Below are positions 33,078 through 44,115 of a DNA stretch of 64,000 nt, piece by piece. Below the pieces are notes generated by a model that was not told the DNA's origin, made no database searches, and saw only the letters and a program-made list of their open reading frames with translations. The translations under genes were made by a program, and so were the position numbers. This DNA comes from Chamaecrista fasciculata (lineage: Eukaryota > Streptophyta > Magnoliopsida > Fabales > Fabaceae), in assembly GCA_003254925.1 (NCBI GenBank), contig QANZ01033005.1:63083-127082 (forward strand). Direction: 5' to 3'. Numbering within the stretch: the first letter of the stretch is position 1; each line of letters starts with the position of its first letter.

Positions 33078-33615
33078 GGCAAAAGACTCTTTCGTGCCCC
33101 TAACGTTTGCGGTGATTTTCAGTTATGCCCTTAACGTTTCATGTGTCAGTTGTGCCCCCAATGTAAAACGTTAGTTTCAATTATGCCCCCAATTTTGACT
33201 CAATGCTGATGTGTCAATTTTTTTTACTTGTGTGTCAATTTTTTGTTTTGAATTGAATATGTGGCAAGATGACTGGATAAATAAAACATCCCTGATTTAT
33301 TTTTTATCCACCATGGCATTTCCTACGTGGATTTACATTCTCTAAACCAAAAAATTACTACCCTAAATTTTTTTTGACATCTTCATCTTCGCAAGCCTTA
33401 TATCAGTCAAAAACCCTAAATTTTCCTAGCTTTCTTTCTTCACCTTCGCGTGCGCAAGAGTAGGGTTCGAAAACCTAAAACCCTAAACTTTATTCACCTT
33501 AGGGGCATAATTGAAACTAACGTTTCACATTGGGAGCACAACTGACAAAAATGAAACGTTAGGGGCATAACTGAAAATCACCGCAAACGTTAGAGGCACG
33601 AAAGGGTCTTTTGCC
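33078..33615. mobile_element. Foldback-type element, second copy
   Basis: Left GGCAAAAGACTCTTTCGTGC, then CGGTGATTTTCAGTTATG; the right end is the inverse, ending CTTTTGCC. Paired arms of about 120 bases. The centre (ACTCAATGCTGATGTGTC onward) is unrelated to the centre of the copy at 25346-25912. Confidence 0.7.
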
Positions 33616-33636
33616 TATATATAATTATATATATTT

Positions 33637-33677
33637 GTGTCTGTGTGTGAAACGTGAGTGTGTGTGTGAGAGATAGA

Positions 33678-33709
<32 letters not shown>

Positions 33710-33710
33710 A
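33637..33710. repeat. (TG)n / (AG)n microsatellite
   Basis: Compound dinucleotide run, about 160 bases downstream of the BAHD stop codon. Confidence 0.9.
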
Positions 33711-33870
33711 GAATTGCAATATTTATTAGATCCCAAACGTACATGATATATTATTTTGGATAAACATGTACGCAATAGTATAACACCTCTAAATTAAAAC
33801 ACTGTGCTTCTTCTTAGTTTATTCCAAGTGATGAATGAAAGCTTTGGAAGCATGAAGAGGACTCAGATCA

Positions 33871-35253
33871 TCATATATCTGTGAGCCCTTTAAGAAAAAT
33901 AGAAGCAAAAGCCTTCATGAAAGGCTCCTTCAACGCCACCCCAATCTCAACACCTCCATCCCCACTCCTGCTCTCTGAAAACGAAATTCCTCCATCATCT
34001 CTAGAAACCATCTCCACTTTCTTTGGCCTTCCCCACCCAAAATCATTCTTGTAAATCCCAAGCCTAGGTGACCCTACGATTCCCAAAATTCTAAGATTAG
34101 GGTTTACATGCATTATTTCCGCAGATGAATTGATTCTCTTTGTTGTACTTATCTCTCCCTTTTCAAATTTCTTCAAAGCTTCACTTATCCCCTCAACAGC
34201 ACAAACAAACCCATCATCCCCTAGCAAACTTTTTGTCTCATACACAAAATAGGTTAAGTCTAAGCAATTCCCAAAATATGTAGGTGGAAGTGGAGGATCC
34301 AAACGAGACCTGCAGTCCACAGGGATCACGACCATCACTTTGTTCTGCTCTGTTTTCTCTGCTTTCACTAAGCATTCCAACACATAACCACATACCACTG
34401 AGAATGTCGATATATGAGCCTCCTCCTTTTTATTAAGCTTCAATTCTGCAGATTTCTTAAGATTTTGAATACTCGATGGGGACAATTCAAATGACCCCCT
34501 TAGTAGATTTGACATATCTCCCTTTCCTACTGGGATGATCTTCAAGCTTCTGTCACTTGGTCCACCCTGTAACCATAAATTCTCGTATGTGTCAGTAAGT
34601 TTTTTAGCCAATACTGATCTATCAAAGAATGGAGTGAGATTCTCTGGCAATGACAACAACGACGATGATGAAGACATTAAGCAAATATAAGACCATGCTT
34701 TCATAAACAAATTGCCTGATTGTCCGTCCATGATGTGGTGTGAACAAGCTCCAAGAGTGAACCCAGAGTTTGGAAATAGAGTGACTTGGAAAGCTATGAC
34801 AGAAGCTTGTTCATCGGAATTGATCAAGTGGGGTATGAGCATTCGGGTTTCTTCAGATTTAGAGAAATCAGGCGCAAAACCCGAAAGATGGTTGAAATTA
34901 TCTGTGTTTGATTCAGCTACAATGAAAGAGACAGCATCACCGGAGTTGTAGTTGAGGATGGGTTTAGGAGAGTGAGGTGGCCATGTGATGTTGCCGGCGA
35001 GAGGGAGGAAATTGTGAAGAGTAAGAGAGAGAGAGTGTTTGAGTTTTGGAAGAACAGAGTCGAAGAAGGAGGAAGGTGGATGATGGAATTCATAGAAGTA
35101 AACATGATTAATGGGTGGAAATCTCACCCAATCCTTATCAAAGAAGGTGAAGGGAAAAGAGGTTGCAACGGCGGCGGAGGTAGGTTTTTCCGGTGACGGA
35201 GGCACTCGGCAAGTTTCAAGAACCTTGAAGGATGATGCTTCTTGTTGTGCCAT
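33871..35253 (-). CDS. BAHD acyltransferase, malonyltransferase-like (460 aa)
   Basis: Cytosolic enzyme that transfers an acyl group from CoA to an alcohol or amine. The catalytic HHIMD (the HxxxD motif, residues 172-176) and the structural DFGWG (404-408) are both intact, and length is normal for the family (430-480). YFGNC at 326-330 and the N-terminal pattern (VLETCRVPPSP... FTFFD) resemble the subgroup of anthocyanin and phenolic glucoside malonyltransferases, so malonyl-CoA and a flavonoid or phenolic glycoside are the best guess for substrates; the sequence cannot prove that. Intronless as shown. A TATA-like CATATATACAC lies about 45 bases upstream (near 35295-35305 on the minus strand). 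A near-perfect hairpin sits some 215 bases upstream. Nothing links it functionally to the RALF and receptor genes. Confidence 0.93.
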   Translation of the reverse strand: MAQQEASSFKVLETCRVPPSPEKPTSAAVATSFPFTFFDKDWVRFPPINHVYFYEFHHPPSSFFDSVLPKLKHSLSLTLHNFLPLAGNITWPPHSPKPILNYNSGDAVSFIVAESNTDNFNHLSGFAPDFSKSEETRMLIPHLINSDEQASVIAFQVTLFPNSGFTLGACSHHIMDGQSGNLFMKAWSYICLMSSSSSLLSLPENLTPFFDRSVLAKKLTDTYENLWLQGGPSDRSLKIIPVGKGDMSNLLRGSFELSPSSIQNLKKSAELKLNKKEEAHISTFSVVCGYVLECLVKAEKTEQNKVMVVIPVDCRSRLDPPLPPTYFGNCLDLTYFVYETKSLLGDDGFVCAVEGISEALKKFEKGEISTTKRINSSAEIMHVNPNLRILGIVGSPRLGIYKNDFGWGRPKKVEMVSRDDGGISFSESRSGDGGVEIGVALKEPFMKAFASIFLKGLTDI

Positions 35254-35466
35254 TAGAAACTATTATTGAGCTAGCTAGCTAGCTACGGTTTTAGTGTATA
35301 TATGTTTCAGTTTATAGCTATGAGCAAATGCAGCATTGTGTAGATGGAATTTGAACAAGATGGATGATGAGATTGTCATGACACTAGAATCACATTGAGT
35401 TTGTTGTTTAGTATGACGAAAACATCAATAATAAAGGCTAATTTATGTTTTTGGTCAGTGGTTTGA

Positions 35467-35568
35467 TGAAATAGTTATTTTTCTTGTTGGTAGGGTGTAA
35501 TAGTAGTTCAATTACATTAATTGAACTACTATTATTACAACCTACCAAAAAGAAAAATAACTATTTCA
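35467..35568. repeat. Near-perfect long hairpin upstream of the BAHD gene
   Basis: Arm 35467-35514 pairs with 35518-35568: two mismatches and one 3-base bulge over 48 bases, with a loop of only 3 bases. Ends TGAAATAGTTATTTTTCT and the inverse. It could be a tiny MITE or a young small-RNA hairpin; I see no clear target duplication. Confidence 0.75.
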
Positions 35569-36944
35569 TAATAAAAAATTTATGAAAATATTTTTTTTTA
35601 AAATGTACTTTATTTCTACATTAAAAAAAATAATTCTATCATAATTAAAATTTTTAAATAAAATTAATAATTTTATTAATAAAATACTATTTCATAACAT
35701 AATCTCTATAATTCTCAAGATAATAAAATAATCTAAAGAATGCAACATCAAAACATAACTAACATATATAATTCTCAAAAAGCTAATTTAGCTAGAGTGT
35801 GAAATGAAGAGGATTTGTAGAACAAAACTTAATTAGTTAAGATTAATAAGGGTAATATAATCATTTTAGATGTACTAAAATAATCACATCTCATGAGATT
35901 AGACTAATTTCACCTAGACCTGCTCATGGGCCTAAGCTATTTGGGCCAAGCCTATAAGATAATATCCATTAAGTAATAAAAGAGATTTGGGCTTAAAATG
36001 AGCCTACCAACTAAATACCCAAATTAATCAAGTAACCCAATCAAATACGCAAACACTACTTGACACTACCCATACAACTTAGTCCAATCAAGAGGAATGA
36101 TGTGGCATTTACAGCACCACATATGTTGAGTTGCTGACTCATCACTCCAAAAGCGTTAAAATTGACCTCAAATAATAAATTTTGCAAAAATTACATATTG
36201 ACCCTCAATATTTTCAGAAAATTATAAATAGGTCCCTGAATACATATTATCTAAGGATTAAAATGAACTATAAAAAAATTTTGGGGTCAAAATATAATTT
36301 TTAAAAAATATAGGAAATATGATAGAATTACAAAACAGTTCCAAAATTTTTTATAATTTTCATTTTAATTCCTAGATAATATGTATCCAGAAACCTATTT
36401 GTAATTTTATGAAAATATTAAGGGTTAAAGTACATCTCTTTTAGACATACTAGTTGGTAGTGGTAGGAGTGAGCACAAAATGACATAAGTATCATTTTAT
36501 CATAATTGTATTATTTCCTGCATATTGAATTCAGATGTGTTTTTTAATGCCATTCAACCCAGGTTTAACTTTTTTAAAAAGAAATTGGATTGGGATGAAC
36601 TCGACATTAATTAACAAGTGGAATCGTAGCGAGTTATTTTGATATATAAGCTTGTTGCAGATATTTAAGATATAAAAGATATTTTTACCATAACTAATTC
36701 ATTAACTCCATCGGAGGCACAATTATTACAGGTTAAAGGGAAGAAATGATAGAAAAGGATCCAACTGTCATCAATCATCATGCATTTCAAATCACTAGAT
36801 AAGTACGTAATGAGACAAACGGACCCTACAATATTCAAAAGTCTCAGTCATGTAGCAGACTTGCAAGAGTAATGTCATCAAATGAGGCATAATCTTCCTC
36901 AATACCAATACTAATTTTTACAAAAAGAAAAAAAAATAAAAAAC

Positions 36945-36979
36945 AAAAACACCCGTGCGAGACACGAGTATCATACTAG
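36945..36979 (+). mobile_element. Helitron 3' terminus candidate
   Basis: ACCCGTGCGAGACACGAGTA followed by TCATACTAG and then T: an imperfect short hairpin about 10 bases ahead of CTAG|T. It is close in wording to the 3' end of the large Helitron (…GGGTCTCATACTAG|T). I did not find a matching 5' end, so the element limits are unknown. Confidence 0.4.
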
Positions 36980-37158
36980 TTATAGATAAAAATAATGATA
37001 AAATATTTCAAATGTAGTCCAAATAAGAATGTATTATTTTAAAAATATTTATACAATTGGTATTATATTTTAAAAACTATATATTATGTGTCCAGTAATT
37101 TATAAGAAAACACAATATTTTTGCTTTTTAGTCTTGAATGAATAAAAAAAAAGTCCTC

Positions 37159-37330
37159 CTAACATGTGCCCTAAGGCAAGGCACGTGTTAAGGTTATTTT
37201 TGATTGGTCAAGTAAGTTTTCAAATATTAAAAATTATCTTTTAAATTAATTTTTATAGATTTCAAAATATAAAATGCTCTACTAATCAATCAGAAGAAAT
37301 CTTAAAATGTGCCCTAATAGCACATGTTAG
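37159..37330. mobile_element. Small MITE, family member 3
   Basis: Left CTAACATGTGCCCTAAGGCA, right GCCCTAATAGCACATGTTAG. Interior TTAAAAATTATCTTTTAAAT is the inverse of the interior of copies 8564-8703 and 18483-18617. Confidence 0.6.
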
Positions 37331-39493
37331 ATAAATCCTAAAAAAATTAATTGTGTAATTTGATCGGTTCTCAATCAATTTATGTCAATTTTATCAAATT
37401 TTGACTGATTCTTCCGAATCTTTAGTCAGTTCTTTACTTAGGTTTTTTTTTTAATTTAACTGATTCGATGCCTGGGGTACGTGGCATTTTTTTTAATAAT
37501 ATAAGCTTTATTTTATAGATCATAGATCTATAAACTTTATTTGTGATAAAAATATATTATTCTTTCCTCTCCCATTTTTGAAAAAAAAAACCATGTCATT
37601 TAAAACTGCCATGCCGAAAAGGAAAAGAGATACGTAGGAGAGAAAAAGTATATTAGTGGCTTAATAACAAAATTAAACTAATTCTATAATTTGAAGACCA
37701 AAATAAAATAAAAAAAAATAGTTTGAGAACAAAATAAAACAAAAAATAGTTTGAGAATCAAAACGTAACAAAGATTATTTTGAGGACCAAAATAATATCA
37801 TAATTTGAGGACCAAAACAGAACAAAAAATAACTTAAGGACCAAAATGAAACTAACCTCATAGTTTGAAGACCATAATAACTATTTAAGTTTAAAATTAT
37901 TACAAAAAAAAAAGTGGGCTACCAAGCTCAAGCCCATGGCTTGAGTATATACTTAGCCCAATGTAATGGGTATAATTTTATATGTAAATATAATTTTATA
38001 TACTTGGCCCATTGTAATGAGTATATACTAGGTCCAAGCCCATCTACATAAAAGTCCATGGGTTTAGGCTTGGGTATTAACATAATTAACATACTCTAAA
38101 GAGATTGAATGTGTCTACTAAAAAAATGAAAATCTCTTTTAATTAACATAATACATTTGATATTTTGAAAAAGATTGATTCAATCTATATATTAAATGGT
38201 TATAGGCAATTTAGGATATTCCAAGGCGATCCAAGTGTATATCAAATGATTTAATTATACGAACGAATTCAATTTTAAATATTACAAGATTGATAGATAG
38301 TTTATATTTTGTATAAAATATATAATTTAATTATTACCATATAATTTTAATATGTTAACAAAAAATTGATTAACAACATATAATTAGTTAACTTGAACAT
38401 AGGCTCAAGGCATTTTCTCTATCCCAATTAAATCAAAGATTTTGGATAAATACAAATATATGTAAATATGATAATTAATTTTTTAATATTTTATTAGTAT
38501 ATTTTACAAAAAAAAAATATTGTATGATTAATAATAAGTTAACATATTTTTAAATAAATAAAAATAAAATTTAAAATAAAAAATACGAATAGGCAACCGT
38601 TTTTACCGTTAAAAGAATAAAATTTTTTAAAAAAACTAAAACAGCAACACATTAAAAGTATTGCAAAAAAAAATATATATATACAGCTGTAGCACGCTAA
38701 CCAAAGTTGTCAGGTGCTGCAGCGACAGCAGAAACACTCGCTACCTAGGCGAGTGTTTCAGTTTTAAACTTTTTTATTAAAGTTATTAAGTGCCACATGG
38801 TGTTGGTTGATTTCGTCCATGTGTATTGGGATACTCGGACCATGTTAGAGTGTCCCATTTAACTAAATGTTTTTTTGTTTGAGGTACAAATCTAAATATT
38901 TTTATTTTTATATTATGTAAATAAAAAAACCTCTAAAATCTTCAAATCCTTAATTCAAGTGACGCAGTTCAATGGGTTTTTTGAAATAAAAATGGAAGGC
39001 TGGGCCAGCACCAGTGGTTTAACGAGTTTATCCTGGGCAACCGATTGAATCAGAAGTTTTTCGGTTCACCAATATTCAGATCTGATATGGTCACCCAGAC
39101 CAGATTAGTGCCCATCTGATAAGCTTTCTCAATAAAAACTAAACGTAATGAAGGAAAATGTAGGAAGATGTCTAACTTGGTAAGATTAGAGTTTTTTCAT
39201 GGTAAAGTATTTTTCAAAACTATATAACTTTTTTTTCTAAATTTAATTTAATATGATGTATATTTTTATAAATATGGGAAAAACATTTTATTTTTTTGAC
39301 TCTAGATTTTTATTTTGTCCCTTAAATTTAATTGATTTTACTTTAGTCATTTAAACTCTAAAAACCAATTTAAGAAGGTTTATTTATTTATAAAAATAAC
39401 CCAAAACTTTTATTTATTTACAAAAAGATTAAGACAGAATTCGGTATTCACATATAGTAATTAAGAAGACTAGAAGAAATAGAAAAGGTAAAA

Positions 39494-39940
39494 TTGCAGG
39501 TACTGAAGAGGGGAATAAACAAGAAAAAGCTACCAAATTGGATCAAAATCGTGTGGAAACTGGGAAAGAGGGATTATGGTGAGTCTTCCAAGTTTCTTAC
39601 CTTGGGGGGTTTGCTAAGTGATGAAGAGGAGAATAATGAGGACTCTAACAGTGATGAGGATATGGCCTATGGGGATGCTATTTGTGAAGATTTGGATTCT
39701 ATTCATGCAAGCCCAAAAACGCATGAGAATGTGAGGAATGTAAGCCCAACAACTCATGGGAATGTAAGGAATGAAAGCCCAAAATCCCATAGGAATGTGA
39801 GGAATGAAAAGGATGGCAATGTGAATCTGCCAAACTTGGAGAGTAGATATGGATTATGGAAGGCGTAGTGGGCTTCCCACTAGGCCCAATAGAACCCCTC
39901 GTAATACTCAATCTGAAGGTGATACTGATATGGTGAATTC
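39494..39940 (+). pseudogene. Interrupted coding fragment with 33-base tandem repeats, family unknown
   Basis: An open frame of 124 codons starts at 39494 and includes an acidic stretch (DEEENNEDSNSDED) and three tandem 11-residue units of the type SPKTHENVRN (39711-39809, 33 bases each). A second overlapping frame (from 39849) continues with GLPTRPNRTPRNTQSEGD and is broken at 39940 by a hAT element. With that element, its neighbour and one copy of each target duplication left out, this frame reads on only 14 more codons to a stop at about 41224. I do not recognise the protein. It resembles the low-complexity hinge regions of plant transposon proteins, but that is a guess. The junction of the two frames implies a frameshift or lost intron. 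Confidence 0.35.
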
Positions 39941-40459
39941 TAGGGGTGTACAAACTTCGGGTCGGGCCGGGCCTAGGTCAACTCTGGACCAAGCATCAAG
40001 CAGACCCAGGCCCCGTTATTGTTGGGCTTGGCCCGGGCCAATCGGGTCCAAACTGAAAAAAAAAAATCAATTTTTTAAAGAATTATTTTAAACTATTTGT
40101 GTATTTTATAAAAAATTAACTTTACATAAGTTTAAAAGTTTAATGATATTTATGGTTATAAAATAATTTAATTTATTTACTGAAAAAATACTAATTTAAT
40201 TAAAGTTAAAATTATATTTTATGTAATTTTTAATATATGATTAATGATAAATATATGTATTATTTATTTTATATAATAAAAAAATAATTATATATATATT
40301 AAAAATATAAAAAATAAATAAATAAATAAATAATGGCACCTGACCGAGCGGGTCCAAAGAGGTGAAACCTAAGACTTGATCCGGCCCAATTTTGGACCCG
40401 GTCCAATTTTGAAAAACCAACCGAGCTGAGTCGAGTTACAGGGCTTTTGTTCACCCTTA
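39941..40459. mobile_element. hAT-type non-autonomous element with target duplication
   Basis: Begins TAGGGGTGTACAAA, ends TTTGTTCACCCTTA; flanked by GTGAATTC at 39933-39940 and 40460-40467 (exact 8-base duplication). Subterminal GGGCCGGGCC/GGCCCGG-type motifs near both ends; the AT-rich centre is non-coding. Confidence 0.85.
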
Positions 40460-40480
40460 GTGAATTCCCAAGGTCACAAA

Positions 40481-41191
40481 TAGACCTGATCATGAGCCCG
40501 AAAGCCCGTCGGACTCGATTTACCCGGCCCGAAAAAAATAAAAAGGAGCCCGAAAATAAAAGCCCAAAAAAAATGAGCCCGAATTTTAAAAAGCCCGTTT
40601 TAATACGGGCCGGGCTCGGGCTTTTTTTTTCAACCCGGCCCGAAAGCCCGACCCGTATTAATATATATATATATATTATATAATACCAAATTACCAATAC
40701 CTAAATAACTAAATATATAATCATATAAATATGATTAATGAATTGAAACAGTCATGAATAAGTTTAGCCGAAATTTTTTTTTTTTGAATTAAACATAACA
40801 TCAAATGCAATCCAATTTCCAAATCCCTTCTTCCCCTTTTTCCTTATTCTGCTCAATTCGTGGCTGTCAACATTCAATTTCTTTACAGATTTCCAAAGTT
40901 TTAATTTGAAACTCCAATTTTCCAAATGAATCATTCAATTCCTATTCCACAATCAATTTTATTTTCCAATTCCCAAAGTGTGTGATCATTTTGTTTCAAC
41001 TTTCAATTATATAAAAAAGTTTGGCAAAAAAAAAATTATATAAAAAAGCCCGCAATCAAGTCCGGTCCACATTTATAAAAAACGGGCCGAGCTCGGCCCG
41101 AATTAAAACGGGCTCGGGCCTGATTTTAGTTCATTATTACCCCCTAAAGCCCGGCCCATATTTTAGTGAGCCCGGCCCGCGATCAGGTCTA
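40481..41191. mobile_element. hAT-type non-autonomous element, second family
   Basis: Begins TAGACCTGATC and ends GATCAGGTCTA (11-base perfect inverted repeat); exact 8-base duplication GTCACAAA at 40473-40480 and 41192-41199. Both arms are packed with AGCCCG/CGGGCT motifs, a pattern expected of transposase-binding subterminal repeats. The small ORFs in it come from these repeats. It lies only 13 bases from the previous element's target duplication. Confidence 0.88.
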
Positions 41192-41224
41192 GTCACAAAG
41201 GAAGTGGGATTCAGAAAACTTAAG

Positions 41225-41879
41225 TAAAGTTCCTTATATGTTTGTTATAAGGTTCTCCAATAAATATTTGATATATGTCAAAAATTTAATGCATGACCAA
41301 TCATGATAGAGAGAGAATATTAAACACAATTTTTTGCATGATCCATCATAAAAGAGAGAGAATGCAAATCAAGCTTCTAATTAGAATCCTAGGTTGCACT
41401 AGAACGGGTACAGAATACGTTAATTTGGAAAATTATAGGATACAGGTACGACAATATTTATTTAAATAAAAAGTTATAAAATATAAATTTATATGCTTTT
41501 TCTTATAAAAATCCGAATGTTTTGTTTATTAATCTAAAAAGAATAAATTTTTAATATAACAAAAATGAAATAAGATAAAAATATAGTGATATTTTATAAA
41601 AAAATATAAAAATTTACTTTTTATAATATTTTAAAAGTATCCAAGAGTATTCATTGAATACGGATACGAGTACGTATTCGATACGGGTACGGCGCCATTG
41701 TTGAAGTATCCGTACAACATTGAGAATAATCTTACGGTCTTACCTAAATTTTTTCCTTTTATAAATTCGTCTTCTAATCCTACTCTATCCCAAATGCCCA
41801 ATTGAAAAAATTGGCCCTCCTCCAAAACCCCATGACCCAGCTCAAATTATGGATGGTGATGGGATTACAAGCTCCCAAC
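41225..41879. other. AT-rich intergenic sequence
   Basis: No gene. 41640-41700 has ATACGGATACGAGTACGTATTC-like phrases, and 41400-41470 carries ACGGGTACAGAATACG and GATACAGGTACGAC in inverse orientation: probably a small decayed inverted-repeat element. Confidence 0.4.
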
Positions 41880-42513
41880 ATCAACAATTCTGAAATTTTC
41901 AGTACGACACCAAACAAAATATATTTTTTATATATTAAAAAGATTAATAATAGGGGTCACGACTCACGAGCCCACCTATCTCCATCTTTTATTTATTTTA
42001 TTTTTTGGTGAGAGCAATTATTTCATGTAAAAAATTCAAAGGACTGAAATAGACTCGAATTATACGACCGTCTCGTCTGCATTATTATGAAAAAAAAAAT
42101 CATTATGCAAATAATAAACTCACGTTCTTATTAATAACAATATCTTTTACCTAACAATAAGCATTTTCCTCGCATATCTTTTTTCCCACAACTCCGAACA
42201 TGATGCCGGCAACAATTATGAATTATCAGAATTTGGACGCGAAATTCTAAATGATTTTGACAGAGCGAGACTATCTATTTTCTCAGAAATTCTCCAACAA
42301 TTCCACATGAAATTCACAATTATTCATACAATAAATATAATTATACATATTCAAACCCAGAAACACATGTAAAGATGAACACAGATTCACAAAGCAAACA
42401 GAGCATCGATTTCAAAACATGGAATACAGATTGATACATACATATAGATCAGAAATTCGCAATTAATCGTGAGAACCTGAGAAGATCGAGAGAAGGTAAA
42501 TAGGTAGATAAGA

Positions 42514-42855
42514 TTAGCAACTTCGATTGTACTGAGATTCACAGCCGCTACCGCCATTTTTTGAGGGAAGGCAGCTACGATAGCCTGAACCGCTACAACC
42601 ACTCACAGAAGCCTGATTCGAGTTCCCTGTGTTCCCACTGCTACTCGAACTCAGATCGTACAGCATTCTTGCTACGCGCGTATGAATCGCAAGCTCCGCC
42701 TCAAAGTCGTCGCCGATCAGGCAATCGACGGCGCCGCCGCCGCACTCCGCCGCAACCGCGTTCACCTTCGCTGAGGTCGCCGCGCTCAGATCTGCGAGTG
42801 CCGCCAGTATGATGATCGAAACGATGAGAAACGGTAGCGAGATGAATTTGTGCAT
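42514..42855 (-). CDS. RALF-like peptide precursor (113 aa), duplicate A
   Basis: Signal peptide (residues 1-28, FLIVSIIILAALADLSAATS), prodomain pair CGGGAVDC (39-46), HTRVARML (57-64) at the usual RALF processing position, a Ser/Asn-rich linker, and the four-Cys mature end: C-x8-C (CSGSGYRSC region with one extra Gly), LPSKNGGSG, C-x7-C. No YISY motif and no RRxL, so receptor and co-receptor contacts must differ from those of classical RALFs. It is about 88% identical by eye to the copy at 49233-49571. The start is immediately preceded by a 5' leader made of about 40 GA repeats on the transcribed strand. A TTATATTTAT sequence near 43037-43047 (minus) is shared with the duplicate and may be its TATA box. 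Confidence 0.88.
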   Translation of the reverse strand: MHKFISLPFLIVSIIILAALADLSAATSAKVNAVAAECGGGAVDCLIGDDFEAELAIHTRVARMLYDLSSSSSGNTGNSNQASVSGCSGSGYRSCLPSKNGGSGCESQYNRSC

Positions 42856-42864
42856 TTTGGCGCT

Positions 42865-42869
<5 letters not shown>

Positions 42870-42949
<80 letters not shown>
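42870..42949. repeat. (TC)40 microsatellite in the RALF 5' leader
   Basis: About 80 bases of pure TC (GA on the gene strand), 14 bases upstream of the ATG of the RALF gene. It creates arginine/glutamate nonsense ORFs on the minus strand, which I disregard. The duplicate at 49.6 kb has only a broken CT-rich stretch here. Confidence 0.97.
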
Positions 42950-42953
<4 letters not shown>

Positions 42954-43081
42954 AACTGTGTGGTTTGGGCTTTCAAAGGGCCTATTCTTCATCAATTTCC
43001 TTATGTATGTTGTGGACGAAGTTGATGATTCATCATAAATATAATAATAAGCTTGATGATTTTCTTTATTCGAACAATTTG

Positions 43082-44115
43082 TTTTGCTCTGCTTTGTTTT
43101 TTGAATCTGGCTTTTAGTAAAATTTACTATTTCATCTTCAAATGATTTTGTTTCTAAAAATTACAAAAGGGACCCTTTAACGCCTAAGCGGGATTTATAA
43201 GATTTATAATTATCTTAACTATCTCCCATGTTCCACTTCTTCACTAACCCTAACATAATGATTCATCTATCTACCTTCAAGTTACACACTCATTTTTATA
43301 TATTTTGACTTTCTCTTTCTCAAATATTTTATTGACTTTGATGTCAGAGTGACTGATAAGACTCAAATTCTACTACGTCTTTCCTGTAATTTCTCGCTCG
43401 ATGGTCGAAGTCTCCTAACCTTGATTGCTCCATCATTAGTTGAGCTCATTGATTTTATTCAATTTAAAATTGTTCTAAAAGATTATAAAATTTTCAACAT
43501 AATGGGGCATTCAATATGGTTTTATATCATTACAAGTGTTTTTAGATAAAACAAATTTAGGAAGAAAAATAATTTTTAAAAACAATTAAATTATTTTTTA
43601 AAATATTTTAATACAATTAAACTAAAAATTATATCTAAAAATTACTTTCTCCCTTAAATTTAATTTGTCCAAACACACAATAGTGTTTCGGTGAAGATTT
43701 GCAGTCTTGTAGGTTATTTAATCAAAAGTTCAAAACCATTTTGGTTTTGAAGTAGCATGTAGGCCGAAATGCAACAAAGTTTAAAAACCATTTTGGTTTT
43801 TTTTATTGAAGTTCAATAACTTTAAAAGCCCAACAACCTGATTAGAGATCAACAATGCTTTTGTGTAGAGTTTTTTTTTATCCACATTCAGGGTCTCATC
43901 AGCTATATTAGTTGGAAATTAGAATTATATGAAATTCTCTTAAGTCGTTCACTCGTTGCCATTGAGCTTGTAAGTTCGTTAATGATATTATCAAAAAAGG
44001 AAAAAATGTAATAAAACCTTGAGTCTAAACCATTTAAAATTAAATTCTTAAACTTTGAAGGTTTAGGAATTAGATTCTTCCATCAATTTTTTCACTAACG
44101 GTGTTAATTATTATT
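43082..44115. other. AT-rich intergenic sequence
   Basis: Upstream region of RALF duplicate A, then filler. Repeated phrase AAACCATTTTGGTTTT at about 43733-43748 and 43784-43801. No gene recognised. Confidence 0.45.

Larger units (their letters stand above)
35569..39493. other. Intergenic region rich in repeat debris
   Basis: No gene recognised. 36183-36436 is a copy of the AAAATTACATATTGACCC / TTTTGGGGTCAAAATATAAT element found inside the 'CACTTTGGTA' elements. 37685-37880 holds five or six degenerate GAGGACCAAAATAA-type lines, like the arms of the Mutator MITEs. 38731-38759 is a short perfect hairpin. The rest is AT-rich filler. Confidence 0.45.
41880..43081. repeat. Segmental duplication, copy A (contains a RALF gene)
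   Basis: Aligns with 47952-49745 from TTCAGTACGACACCAA (left) to TATAATAATAAGC and TTTTCTTTATT (right), covering the RALF gene, its upstream sequence and about 600 bases of its 3' side. Copy A lacks the SINE and Mutator MITE present in copy B but has a much longer GA microsatellite. Confidence 0.85.

Noticed and set aside
42701..43038. Arg/Glu and Ser/Leu repeat ORFs on both strands
   Set aside because: They are translations of the (TC)40 microsatellite; the real gene in this region is the RALF at 42514-42855.
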